DNA of 49,700 nucleotides, taken from NCBI RefSeq assembly GCF_009939295.1, contig NZ_WVIC01000032.1, positions 1 to 49,700 on the forward strand, written 5' to 3'. The stretch comes from Petrachloros mirabilis ULC683. Its GTDB lineage: Bacteria > Cyanobacteriota > Cyanobacteriia > Thermosynechococcales > Thermosynechococcaceae. Both the position numbers and the translations under genes were made by a program. Positions 17,499 to 25,686 of this stretch are shown here, piece after piece. Numbering within the stretch: the stretch's first letter is position 1; every line of letters starts with the position of its first letter. The notes under the pieces are model-generated. The model was given only the letters and a program-made list of their open reading frames with translations. It did no database searches and had not been told where the DNA came from.

Positions 17499-19217
17499 TT
17501 AAGACTTGGCCTTGGCCTGTTTTTTCTGGGTTTGTTGCTTGGCGCGCTTAGCCGCCTCTTTGGCTACCTTTTCGGCGGCTAGCTGGGCTTGGCGTACCTG
17601 AGCTTTTTCTTGGGCTAGTTTTTCTAGGTAGTAGGCGTAGTCGCCTGGGTAGACCTTGAGCTCGCCATCGCGAATTTCGACAATTTTGTTGGCCACTTGA
17701 CCAATAAAATACCGGTCATGGGAGACAATCACGACGCTGCCATCGTAGTTTTGTAAGGCTTCTTCCAGCATTTCTTTGGCCGGAATGTCAAGATGATTGG
17801 TGGGCTCATCTAAGATCAGCAGGTTGACTGGGCGCAGCAGCATTTTAGCCAAGGCGAGGCGGGCTTTTTCCCCTCCGCTGAGGGCAGCAACGGTTTTGAA
17901 AACTGTGTCGCCACTGAATAAAAATCGCCCTAGCAGGGTGCGCACCTCTTCGTTTTTCCAATCGGGCACTTCGTCGTGGATGGTTTCTAGGACGGTTTTG
18001 CTGAGATCTAAAGCCTCGGCTTGATTTTGCTCAAAGTAGCCAGGAATAACATTATGCGCCCCTAGCTGAATACTGCCGTCATCGGGGGACTCCATGCCCA
18101 TGAGCAGGTGCAGCAGGGTGGACTTACCGGCTCCGTTGGGACCGAGAATGGCGATGCGATCGCCGCGTTCTAGCAGTAAGTTGGCACCCAGGAATAAAAT
18201 CTGATCCCCATAGGTTTTGACCAGATCTTTGACGATAATCACCTCTCGACCACTACGGGGAGCCTCGGGAAAGTGAAATTTGAGGGTGCGGAGGCTGCCG
18301 GTGGGGGCTTCAATTCGCTCAACTTTTTCAAGTTGCTTTTCCCGGCTTTTGGCCTGGGTGCTGCGGGTGGCGCTGGCTCGGAAGCGGTCAATGTAAGCCT
18401 GTTGCTTTTCGATTGCTTTTTGCTGCTGCTCGTAGGCGCTGAGTTGGGCGGTTTGCAACTCGGCTTTTTGCTGGAGGTAAGCGGAGTAGTTGCCCAGGTA
18501 GGTGGTCGAGATTCCCCGCTCTGTCTCGACAATTTTGGTGCAGAGGCGGTCAAGGAAGGCTCGGTCATGGGAGACAATCACCATGGGGGTGGTGAGTCCT
18601 TTGAGATAGGTTTCTAACCACTCGATGGTTTCGAGGTCGAGGTGGTTGGTGGGTTCGTCTAAGAGTAGTAAATCGGGGGCTTGCAGCAAGATTTTGCCTA
18701 AGCTCATCCGCATCTGCCAACCCCCGCTGAAGGCGCTGACGAGGCGATCGCCATCTTCGCTGTCAAAGCCCATTTCGGGAAGAATTTTTTCAATGCGAGC
18801 CTCTAGGCCATAGCCATCTAGGGCTTCAAATTGACGCTGAAGCCGATCGAGCTTGTGGATGAGGGGGTCGAGGGTGTCTGGGTCGGCGGTTTGCATCTGG
18901 TGCTGAATGTGGTGAAGCGCCTGATGAACTTGGTTGGCCTCGGTGAACACGGTCCAAAATTCTTCGCGCACGGTGCGGGTGGGGTCAACCTCAAATTCTT
19001 GGGTGAGGTAGGCGATGTGCAAACTGCTGGGACGAATGATTTCACCTGTGGTGGGTTCGGTTTCTCCGGCAATGATTTTGAGCTGAGTGGATTTACCTGC
19101 CCCATTGACCCCAACTAGGCCGACCCGCTCTCCTGGTTTGACTTCCCAATTGATGTCTTTGAGGACTTCTCCGGTGGGGTAAATTTTGCTGATGTGTTCG
19201 AGGCGCAGCATGGGCAC
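17499..19217 (-). CDS. ABC-F family ATPase (ribosome-associated type)
   Basis: 572 residues with two complete ABC domains and no membrane segments. Domain 1 has Walker A GVNGAGKST (36-44), signature SGGWQMRMSLG and Walker B LLLLDEPTNHLD. A charged helical linker (ABC_tran_Xtn; YLQQKAELQTAQLSAYEQQQ) follows. Domain 2 has GPNGAGKST, LSGGEKARLALAK and LLILDEPTNHLD. The C-terminus is a lysine/alanine-rich coil. ABC-F proteins bind the ribosomal E site and adjust translation or resist antibiotics; the subgroup here looks Uup/YdiF-like. The first two in-frame ATGs (19217, 19211) are nearly equivalent starts. Confidence 0.92.
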   Translation of the reverse strand: MPMLRLEHISKIYPTGEVLKDINWEVKPGERVGLVGVNGAGKSTQLKIIAGETEPTTGEIIRPSSLHIAYLTQEFEVDPTRTVREEFWTVFTEANQVHQALHHIQHQMQTADPDTLDPLIHKLDRLQRQFEALDGYGLEARIEKILPEMGFDSEDGDRLVSAFSGGWQMRMSLGKILLQAPDLLLLDEPTNHLDLETIEWLETYLKGLTTPMVIVSHDRAFLDRLCTKIVETERGISTTYLGNYSAYLQQKAELQTAQLSAYEQQQKAIEKQQAYIDRFRASATRSTQAKSREKQLEKVERIEAPTGSLRTLKFHFPEAPRSGREVIIVKDLVKTYGDQILFLGANLLLERGDRIAILGPNGAGKSTLLHLLMGMESPDDGSIQLGAHNVIPGYFEQNQAEALDLSKTVLETIHDEVPDWKNEEVRTLLGRFLFSGDTVFKTVAALSGGEKARLALAKMLLRPVNLLILDEPTNHLDIPAKEMLEEALQNYDGSVVIVSHDRYFIGQVANKIVEIRDGELKVYPGDYAYYLEKLAQEKAQVRQAQLAAEKVAKEAAKRAKQQTQKKQAKAKS

Positions 19218-19317
19218 TCCATTGAGGATAGGTGAACAGACTCCAGCACTGACGTCTAGGGTAAGGGCACAAGTTGCAATAAAAGTTCATTATAGGGGAC
19301 AGATGAGGCCGACCGGG

Positions 19318-19767
19318 CTAGGACTGTCGCAGGTGACTGACCAGTGCCTGGAGTCCTAGGCCGTAGCTTTGCGCCCCGAAGCCACTAATTTGTCCGAGAA
19401 CGACGGCAGCAATGTAGGAATGATGGCGAAAGGTTTCCCGGCGGTAGATGTTGCTGAGGTGGACTTCGACTGTGGGAAGGTTGACGGCTGCGATCGCATC
19501 TCGAATAGCAACGCTGGTATGGGTATAGGCTGCGGCATTGATCAAAATTCCCTGATGGGTCGGTGGCGCTTGCTGAATGGCATCCACCAGTTCCCCTTCA
19601 TGGTTAGACTGAAATGCCACAAGACTGACCTGGAGTGTTTGAGCCAGGTCAGTCAGTTGGGCGTTTATTTGGGCTAAGGTTAAGGTTCCATAAATTCCTG
19701 GCTCTCGTACCCCTAGGAGGTTGAGGTTAGGGCCATGAAGAGCCAGAACACTGAGGCGATTCACCAA
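19318..19767 (-). CDS. aroQ: 3-Dehydroquinate dehydratase, type II
   Basis: 149 residues, standard for the dodecameric type II enzyme that dehydrates 3-dehydroquinate to 3-dehydroshikimate in the shikimate pathway. [20 protein letters not shown] carries the catalytic Tyr26 on its mobile loop. [30 protein letters not shown] and [17 protein letters not shown] supply the asparagine, histidine and arginine residues of the active site. The start is TTG 19767 or the next codon GTG 19764. A 43-residue gene ends 19 bp upstream on the same strand, so the two are likely co-transcribed. Confidence 0.95.
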   Translation of the reverse strand: MVNRLSVLALHGPNLNLLGVREPGIYGTLTLAQINAQLTDLAQTLQVSLVAFQSNHEGELVDAIQQAPPTHQGILINAAAYTHTSVAIRDAIAAVNLPTVEVHLSNIYRRETFRHHSYIAAVVLGQISGFGAQSYGLGLQALVSHLRQS

Positions 19768-19786
19768 GTTTTTAGCTCAGCCAAAT

Positions 19787-19918
19787 TTAGCAGTTACGAT
19801 CTCGGACAGGAATCGGAATTGGCTCTAACTCTGGCTCCGCATCAGGTCCTAGGAGTACTTCAATGAGCTTACGCGCTAGATCTTTGAGCTGATCAAGTAC
19901 TTTTTCTAAGTAGTCCAT
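19787..19918 (-). CDS. Small acidic/proline-tailed protein (43 residues) upstream of aroQ
   Basis: An ATG at 19918 with AAGGAG about 11 bases upstream opens a 43-residue frame ending in TAA at 19787. The first 24 residues form an amphipathic helix (MDYLEKVLDQLKDLARKLIE), followed by a turn LLGPDAEPELEP and a hydrophobic tail PIPIPVRDRNC. I believe similar short proteins ending in an EPIPIPV-like motif occur in other cyanobacteria, but this is recollection. No function is known to me. The 19-bp spacing to aroQ suggests an operon. A single C-terminal cysteine is notable. Confidence 0.7.
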   Translation of the reverse strand: MDYLEKVLDQLKDLARKLIEVLLGPDAEPELEPIPIPVRDRNC

Positions 19919-20155
19919 TGAGCCAGGTGCTCCTTGATGTAACGTCTCGCGCTTAGATCTCTTAGGCTGTGATTAGCCGCAGTTCTCCTAAGTCAACGTG
20001 AACCGCGAAGAATAGAGATTTGTAAGCGGTGGGGTTAATTATTAATAACTTAGCATAATTTCCGAAATCGATGATCCCACTGGGGATGAAATCTCTATAA
20101 AGACAATCTAAAGAGCGCTGAGGCATTGACCAAAACTAGGTTTGGGGGATCCGAT

Positions 20156-21421
20156 TCAGCCTTGAGCCCTTGCGCTCAACAAACTGCGACGGACTGTGTC
20201 TAGAGCGGTTAAAACTGTGACCAGGCGAATCCAGTCGCGCCCTCGGTGGGCTCCAAACTCACACTTGAGGCTCTGCACTCCATCCGGCCCGGCTAGACCA
20301 ATATAGACCAGTCCTACGGGTTTCTCTGGGGTGCCCCCCTCTGGTCCGGCGATGCCCGTGGTGCTCAGGCCCCAAGTGGTGTGAAGGCGCGATCGCACCC
20401 CCACAGCCATTTGCTCTGCGACAGCAGCACTGACGGCACCCTCCAGCGCCAGAGTTTGGGGTTCAACCCCCAACAAGGCTTGCTTGAGCGAGTTGTCGTA
20501 GGCCACAATTCCCCCTAAAAAGTAAGCAGAGCTACCAGGCGTAACCGTAATCTGGTGGCCAATCCCCCCCCCTGTGCAGGACTCTGCCACCGCCAAAGTC
20601 TGCCCTTGCTCACCCAGCAATGCTCCCACCACACTGGCTAAAGTTTCGTCATCACACCCATAGTAATGAATCCCACAGATGGCTTTGATCTGCGCCACAA
20701 CCGGATCTATCCAGGTAGCAGCCTCCGCCTGCGAGGCCGCAACCGTAGACACGCGCAGTCGCACCTCTCCTTCTCCGGCATAGGGGGCAACGGTAGGGCG
20801 AGTTAAATCCAGAAAAGGAGCCACCTTTTCGGCCAAGACAGATTCCGGAATACCCCAAAATCGCAAGACCTGGCTGTAAATCGGCTGCTGTCCATACCCC
20901 TGGCTAATCAAATAGGGAACCGCAGTTTCCTGCCACATGCGATGCATTTCTCGCGGGACACCGGGAAACGTCAGTATTGTCAAGCCTTCACGGGGATGCC
21001 AAATCAGGCCAGGGGCACTGCCCGTTGGGTTAGGTAAAATGGCAGCTCCTCTCGGTAAAAGAGCCTGTTTACGGTTACTTTCACTGGGTGGAAGGCCACG
21101 ATGGGCAAACTTTTGGGTAATATCAGCCCAAATTTCAGGTCGCTCGACTAAAGGAGCGTCAAAAAAATCGGCCAAGACAGCGGTGGTCAGATCATCTGGA
21201 GTGGGCCCTAGTCCCCCAGTAAATATGAGCAATCCAGACCGCTGACAAGCCACGGCAATTGCCCGCTTCATGCGGACAGGATTGTCTCCCACCACGGTCT
21301 GGTAATAGTGGGGAATCCCCAGGCGAGCCAGTTCCTGAGCTAAAAATTGAGCATTGCGGTTGAGGATTTCTCCTAGCAGGAGTTCGGTGCCTACACAGAT
21401 AATTTCGGCGCTTGGTGCCAT
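20156..21421 (-). CDS. cinA: CinA family protein (nicotinamide mononucleotide deamidase-type)
   Basis: 421 residues with the two-domain CinA layout. Residues 1-170 form a MoeA/MogA-like domain (AEIICVGTELLLGEILNRNA, then FTGGLGPTPDDLTTAV). The C-terminal domain (about 255-415) is the amidase, with AESCTGGGIGHQ, SSAYFLGGIVAYDN and TGIAGPEGGTPEKPVGLVY. Characterised CinA enzymes deamidate NMN in pyridine nucleotide recycling, and some also hydrolyse ADP-ribose. AAGGGAAC precedes the ATG. It sits 49 bp downstream of the WecA/MraY-type gene on the same strand, a pairing I have seen in other cyanobacteria. Confidence 0.93.
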   Translation of the reverse strand: MAPSAEIICVGTELLLGEILNRNAQFLAQELARLGIPHYYQTVVGDNPVRMKRAIAVACQRSGLLIFTGGLGPTPDDLTTAVLADFFDAPLVERPEIWADITQKFAHRGLPPSESNRKQALLPRGAAILPNPTGSAPGLIWHPREGLTILTFPGVPREMHRMWQETAVPYLISQGYGQQPIYSQVLRFWGIPESVLAEKVAPFLDLTRPTVAPYAGEGEVRLRVSTVAASQAEAATWIDPVVAQIKAICGIHYYGCDDETLASVVGALLGEQGQTLAVAESCTGGGIGHQITVTPGSSAYFLGGIVAYDNSLKQALLGVEPQTLALEGAVSAAVAEQMAVGVRSRLHTTWGLSTTGIAGPEGGTPEKPVGLVYIGLAGPDGVQSLKCEFGAHRGRDWIRLVTVLTALDTVRRSLLSARAQG

Positions 21422-21470
21422 GGTGGTTCCCTTCTGCCCTTGGCGTCAAATTGACCTGATCACGGGCTGA

Positions 21471-22520
21471 TTAGCTTTCGGAGCGGGATGTCCGAATGCG
21501 CTGCCAAGCTTGCCAGGACGCATAGATCAGCAGTAAGGTGGCTCCTCCCGCATAGGCTTGCCCCCCCGGCAAACCGGCAACTGTGATGGCCAAGCTTCCC
21601 ACCCAGAAGGCAAGGGCATAGATAAAGAGTACAATCCGCCGCTGCGACAGCCCCGCCTGGAGCAAGCGATGGTGCAAGTGGCGCTTATCTGCTGCAAAGG
21701 GAGATTTTCCGCGCCGGAGTCGATCCAGAATGACGGTGGAGGTATCAACAATGGGAACCGCCAAAATCACAAAGGGCAGCACCACGGCGACGGTGGTTAC
21801 ACTCTTCACCATACCGACGACCCCAATGCCAGCCAGGGTAAAGCCCATGAAATAGGCTCCACCATCTCCCATAAAGATTTGAGCCGGGTTGAAGTTATAG
21901 CGTAAAAAGCCTAAAGCCCCGCCAGCGACTGCCGCAGCAAGCAACGCCGGCACAGGTTGATTCATAAATAAGCTCACAACCAGCATGATGATGGCTGCAA
22001 TGCCAGAAATTCCTGCGGCCAGACCATCTAGGCCATCCATAAAATTGATGGCATTGGTCATGCCCACCAGCCAAAGCAGGGTGATCGGCAGGCTCAGCCA
22101 GCCTAGATACACCAATCCATGAAAGGGGATGGTAAAAAACTCGATCTGAACGCCCATTGCCCAAGCCAAAGAGGCCACCCCAATTTGCATCAACAGTCGG
22201 GAGCCCGAAGATAGGGTAAAGAGATCGTCCATAAGCCCAATCAAAAAGAAGAGTGCTCCCCCCAGGGTCACACCCAAAATTTCATAGGCTGAGGTTTGGG
22301 GCAAATGCCTAAAAGCTCCCAAAATCCAAGCCAGCAGCAGCGCAACCCCATAGCCAGCAAAAATGGAAACGCCTCCCAATCGCACCATGGGTCGTTTGTG
22401 AACTTTGCGCGGATTGGGTAGGTCAACATAGCCGCTTTTGAGGGCGACGGCTTTGACGACGGGAGTACTCCACAGCACCACGAGGGCAGCAACAATGAAG
22501 GCAACCAGATGATAGGGCAT
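21471..22520 (-). CDS. Undecaprenyl-phosphate N-acetylhexosaminyl-1-phosphate transferase (WecA/MraY family)
   Basis: 349 residues, about ten transmembrane helices. The aspartate-rich motif LIGLMDDLFTLSSG, the catalytic NAINFMDGLDGLAAG and MGDGGAYFMGF identify the polyprenyl-phosphate hexosamine-1-phosphate transferase family. The DKRHLHHRLLQAGLSQR loop is the WecA/TagO-type histidine signature rather than that of MraY. It should start O-antigen, exopolysaccharide or wall-linked glycan synthesis on undecaprenyl phosphate at the inner membrane. The sugar (GlcNAc or other) is not readable. It probably leads an operon with cinA. Confidence 0.88.
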   Translation of the reverse strand: MPYHLVAFIVAALVVLWSTPVVKAVALKSGYVDLPNPRKVHKRPMVRLGGVSIFAGYGVALLLAWILGAFRHLPQTSAYEILGVTLGGALFFLIGLMDDLFTLSSGSRLLMQIGVASLAWAMGVQIEFFTIPFHGLVYLGWLSLPITLLWLVGMTNAINFMDGLDGLAAGISGIAAIIMLVVSLFMNQPVPALLAAAVAGGALGFLRYNFNPAQIFMGDGGAYFMGFTLAGIGVVGMVKSVTTVAVVLPFVILAVPIVDTSTVILDRLRRGKSPFAADKRHLHHRLLQAGLSQRRIVLFIYALAFWVGSLAITVAGLPGGQAYAGGATLLLIYASWQAWQRIRTSRSES

Positions 22521-22770
22521 CTGAGTGACCCAAAATTTAGAACAGGTTTTTCACATAATCATGGTGAGTCTACACCAGACCTTGACAAACTGCTAGCTTT
22601 TTTCTCGATTGCTACCCTCAATGCTGGCGCTGTGGGTAAGCCCTGTTCTCAACTGAATGCGCTGCCTCCTTGGGGTTTGCACACCTCAGCGTGAAACCAG
22701 ACTGCCGTAGAATGCTAAAGTGGCTCAGCGCCATTTTTGATATAAGGGTGACTCAATCTGGAGTTTCAGC

Positions 22771-23181
22771 ATGAATGAGCAAGCCATTCCGACCCTGGCC
22801 CGTTTGTTGCTGGCTGGTATTTTTGTCCGAGCTGGCGTCAGTCATGCCATGGATTTACCTGGAATGCAGCAGGCAATTAGCGCCAAAGGATTTCCCAGTG
22901 AACTGGCGTTGGTGGCTGCGATCGCAGCCACGATTATCCTATTACTAGGGGGCACATCATTGCTGTTGGGGCTACGTGTTCGTTGGGGAGCCATTGCCCT
23001 GATTATTTTTTTGATTCCCACCACGCTCCTTTTCCATGGCAATGTTTTGGATAGTAGCGAAGGCACTCAATTTTTGAAAAACATTGGCTTAATTGGGGGG
23101 CTTTTGCTGCTCTGGTATAGCGGGCCGGGTCTATTGAGCATTGATGGCCCCCGCCAACGTTCTTGGTTTGGCAAGTGGTAA
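22771..23181 (+). CDS. DoxX family membrane protein
   Basis: 136 residues, four hydrophobic helices. The start MNEQAIPTLARLLLAGIFVR, then GVSHAMDLPGMQQAISAKGF, is typical of the DoxX/SURF4-like family. These small inner-membrane proteins are mostly uncharacterised; some take part in thiol or redox stress responses. The interior helix AAIAATIILLLGGTSLLLGL and the RWGAIALIIFLIPTTLLFH helix carry the family's conserved pattern. It stands alone, with ATATAAG about 35 bp upstream as a possible -10 region. Confidence 0.85.
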   Translation: MNEQAIPTLARLLLAGIFVRAGVSHAMDLPGMQQAISAKGFPSELALVAAIAATIILLLGGTSLLLGLRVRWGAIALIIFLIPTTLLFHGNVLDSSEGTQFLKNIGLIGGLLLLWYSGPGLLSIDGPRQRSWFGKW

Positions 23182-23278
23182 ATTATTGAATAGTGAAGTC
23201 CCTGGCAACGCCTTGACTTCAAGCCCCCGTGCTGAAGCGCCCTGAGCGTAGAGTTACCCTGGGAAATCCTCCAACACT

Positions 23279-24019
23279 ATGGCTCCTCGACCGGATCAAC
23301 CGTTTTCCATGCCCATCCTCTCGCCGCCACTGCCCGCGACCGTGGCGTTTAATCGCCCCAGTCCGCCCCCAAGGCTAGTGGTAGAATCGAGCCCCCCTTC
23401 ACAGCGACCTCGGACTCGAAAAAGACAGAACCTTCGACCACCCCTGGCGCTACGCCGCCATCCTGGATTGTATGGCGGTTTGCTGTTGCTCATTTTACCC
23501 ATTCTGATTTGGGGCTGGCAGCTCTGGGTGCCACTGGGAGTGGGGGGCATTACCGCAGGCTGGGTTTACCAACAGCGAGGGTTCTGGCTGACCGGTGTCA
23601 CCGCCCCCCCCACCGCCGAGCAACGACTGTCTTGGGCGATCGGCACGGGTGGCTTGATTACCTTTGTGCTCTACAGCGCCCTCCAAATTTGGCAAACGGT
23701 GCACAGTTTTTGGCTGGCAGTGCTCATGGTGGTGCAGACCCTAGCCATCAGCTTGCTGTTAACCCGTGACTGGACGGCTTCATCTAGTTCCTCCCCACTA
23801 GACAAGACTTTGGCGGATTTAGCCCACCCTTCAGCCCTACAGCGTCTTTTAGCCATTCGGCAGGTAGGGCGTTGGGCTAAGTCCTCACAGCGGCAAACCC
23901 TCTCGGACTGCTTGCAGTTGCTCTTGCAACAAGAATCCGAGCCTTTGGTGCGTCAGGCCGCCTGGAAGGCACTCCAGGAGCTAGACAGCTTAGCAATCCA
24001 GTCTTCTCAGCAGCGATAA
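23279..24019 (+). CDS. Membrane protein with C-terminal HEAT-like (armadillo-type) repeat
   Basis: 246 residues. The first 60 are proline/arginine rich and probably disordered (SPPLPATVAFNRPSPPPRLV). Hydrophobic segments follow at about 66-90, 115-135 and 145-160, then a helical segment (LADLAHPSALQRLLAIRQVG, later SEPLVRQAAWKALQELDSLA) resembling a HEAT/armadillo repeat. The function is unknown. The stop is 2 bp from the thyX ATG, so the two are very probably co-transcribed. Similar cyanobacterial proteins are usually labelled armadillo-type fold-containing. Confidence 0.7.
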   Translation: MAPRPDQPFSMPILSPPLPATVAFNRPSPPPRLVVESSPPSQRPRTRKRQNLRPPLALRRHPGLYGGLLLLILPILIWGWQLWVPLGVGGITAGWVYQQRGFWLTGVTAPPTAEQRLSWAIGTGGLITFVLYSALQIWQTVHSFWLAVLMVVQTLAISLLLTRDWTASSSSSPLDKTLADLAHPSALQRLLAIRQVGRWAKSSQRQTLSDCLQLLLQQESEPLVRQAAWKALQELDSLAIQSSQQR

Positions 24020-24021
24020 CC

Positions 24022-24735
24022 ATGGCAGCCATTTTAGATCCGCTCAAAGACGGCAAGAGCTGCTTGGAGCTGTTGGCACATCTAGGCAGCGATCTAGATG
24101 TAGTGAATGATGCTAGGGCTAGCTTTGGCAAGCAGGCGCAAGTGTTAACTGAAAAAGACACGAAGCTGATTCGCTATTTAATTGAGCACCAACACACTAG
24201 CCCTTTTCGGGGTGTGGTGTTTAAGTTCAAAGTCAAAGCCCCCCTATTTGTGTGCCGCCAGTGGTGGAAGCATGTCATTGCCAGCAATCACAACGACGAG
24301 CAGTTGGGATGGAATGAAAAAAGCCTGCGGTACGTGGCTATCGCCGATGCCAATGAGTTTTACATCCCAGATATATTTCGGCAGCAGTCTCCCAATAATA
24401 AGCAGGCTACCCTTGGCGCTTTGGCCGGGGCTGAGGCAGAAACAGCCAGAACCATTTATGAGGCTCAGTGCGAAGCCAGCTATGCTGCTTATCAGCAGCT
24501 TTTAGCTTTAGGGGTCGGACGAGAGCAGGCTCGTGGCGTGTTAGTCCCCAGTGTGTATACCTCTTGGGTGTGGACTGTTTCACTGCACGCGCTGTTGCAT
24601 TTCATTGCCCTGCGTCAGGGAGAGGGCGCACAACAAGAGATTGCCGCCTATGCTGAGGCGATTTTGCACCTCATTGCCCCCATTGTGCCGGTGACCCTTC
24701 AGGCTTGGCAGGGAATTGCCCTGCAACAATTTTAG
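24022..24735 (+). CDS. thyX: FAD-dependent thymidylate synthase
   Basis: 237 residues. ThyX methylates dUMP using methylene-tetrahydrofolate with FAD and NADPH. RGVVFKFKVKAPLFVCRQWW followed by KH...NEKSLRY carries the ThyX motif between residues 79 and 104. The family consensus RHR-x7-S begins with RHR, whereas here it is RQW followed by WKH, as in a cyanobacterial/phage-like subgroup. Serine and arginine near SLRY and the C-terminal HFIALRQGEGAQQEI remain. No thyA is visible. It begins 2 bp after the HEAT-like gene and is followed by a terminator-like hairpin 7 bp past its stop. Confidence 0.9.
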   Translation: MAAILDPLKDGKSCLELLAHLGSDLDVVNDARASFGKQAQVLTEKDTKLIRYLIEHQHTSPFRGVVFKFKVKAPLFVCRQWWKHVIASNHNDEQLGWNEKSLRYVAIADANEFYIPDIFRQQSPNNKQATLGALAGAEAETARTIYEAQCEASYAAYQQLLALGVGREQARGVLVPSVYTSWVWTVSLHALLHFIALRQGEGAQQEIAAYAEAILHLIAPIVPVTLQAWQGIALQQF

Positions 24736-24741
24736 CTGACT

Positions 24742-24769
24742 CAAAACTGACCGATTCGGTGCAGTTTTG
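24742..24769 (+). terminator. Hairpin just after thyX
   Basis: Exact 8-bp arms CAAAACTG and CAGTTTTG with inner pairs ACCG/CGGT make a stable stem-loop beginning 7 bp after the thyX stop. A short TTTTGGTTG follows rather than a long T run, so it may be a terminator or a 3' stabilising structure. It is symmetrical enough to act on either strand. Confidence 0.55.
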
Positions 24770-24851
24770 GTTGTACACCCGCCCCACTCGGGTCACGAGT
24801 TATCCGTGAAGTCTGACTATTCTGACTATTTGAAGCCCCTACCTCGCCTGA

Positions 24852-24984
24852 GAGGCTGTCTTTGAAAGTCTTGCTCTACATTCGCCCCCAGCCCCCCAAT
24901 TTGGAGGGTTCTGAACTCAAAGTCCCCCAGAATGGGGGATGTAGGGGGCGGGTGCAAGGAGTTAGAAACCTTTCAAACCGCCTC
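24852..24984. repeat. Palindromic intergenic element, copy 3
   Basis: About 133 bp within the 336-bp gap between thyX and the PAP/fibrillin gene. It is the inverse orientation of copy 1: the segment from CCCCCAGAATGGGGGATG through GGGCGGGTGCAAGG to GTTAGAAACCTTTCAAAC is the reverse complement of the left half of copy 1 with few differences, and GAGGCTGTCTTTGAAAG at the left is the inverse of copy 1's right end. Confidence 0.8.
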
Positions 24985-25071
24985 TGAGCAGGGGGAGGTT
25001 CTTGGCAACTCAGAGATGGCACAATATCAACGTCAGGTCTTAACCCCCATCTACACTGGATACTCATCCCC

Positions 25072-25662
25072 ATGATTGGCAAAGCTGAGCTACTAGAGGT
25101 CATCGCTGGCACAAACCGGGGTCTGCTGGCAGGAGATCGCGATCGCACCGCCATTTTAGCGGCCATTGCCCAACTCGAAGACCGGAACCCCACTCAGCGC
25201 CCCCTAGAATCTGAGTGGCTAGAGGGCGACTGGCGGTTGTTGTATACCTCCAGCCAAGACCTTTTGGGCTTGGGTCGGCTTCCAGGGGTACGCCTGGGGC
25301 AAATCTATCAATGCGTGCGACTAGATGAGGCCAAAATTTATAACATTGCTGAATTAGAAGGAATTCCTGGCTTAGAAAGTATTGTCAGCGTTGCGGCTCG
25401 GATTACGCCCCAGTCAGAGCAGCGAGTGCAGGTGCGCTTTGAGCGCTCAGTGATTGGCTTGCAGCGTTTGCTTCCCTACCGATCCCCTGGGGGATTGATT
25501 GCCACCTTGCAATCTGGAAATCCCCGTTTTGCCCTAGACTTCACAATTGATGCCCAGCGGCAACAGGGATGGCTAGATATTACCTACCTGGATGCCAATC
25601 TGCGTCTGGGGCGCGGCAACGAAGGTAGCGTATTTGTATTGGCAAAGGTCAAATCCCTTTAA
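25072..25662 (+). CDS. PAP/fibrillin family plastoglobulin-like protein
   Basis: 196 residues. The family core is visible: LEDRNPTQRPLESEWLEGDW then RLLYTSSQDLL, GLGRLPGVRLGQIYQCVR, and the C-terminal WLDITYLDANLRLGRGNEGS followed by VFVLAKV. Plastid fibrillins/plastoglobulins bind lipids and are linked to photoprotection and carotenoid or prenylquinone storage; cyanobacterial members associate with thylakoids. No signal or membrane segment. The glycosyltransferase gene follows after 24 bp, suggesting a two-gene unit. Confidence 0.9.
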   Translation: MIGKAELLEVIAGTNRGLLAGDRDRTAILAAIAQLEDRNPTQRPLESEWLEGDWRLLYTSSQDLLGLGRLPGVRLGQIYQCVRLDEAKIYNIAELEGIPGLESIVSVAARITPQSEQRVQVRFERSVIGLQRLLPYRSPGGLIATLQSGNPRFALDFTIDAQRQQGWLDITYLDANLRLGRGNEGSVFVLAKVKSL

Positions 25663-25686
25663 CCCAACTGTTCCACTCTGAGAGCG

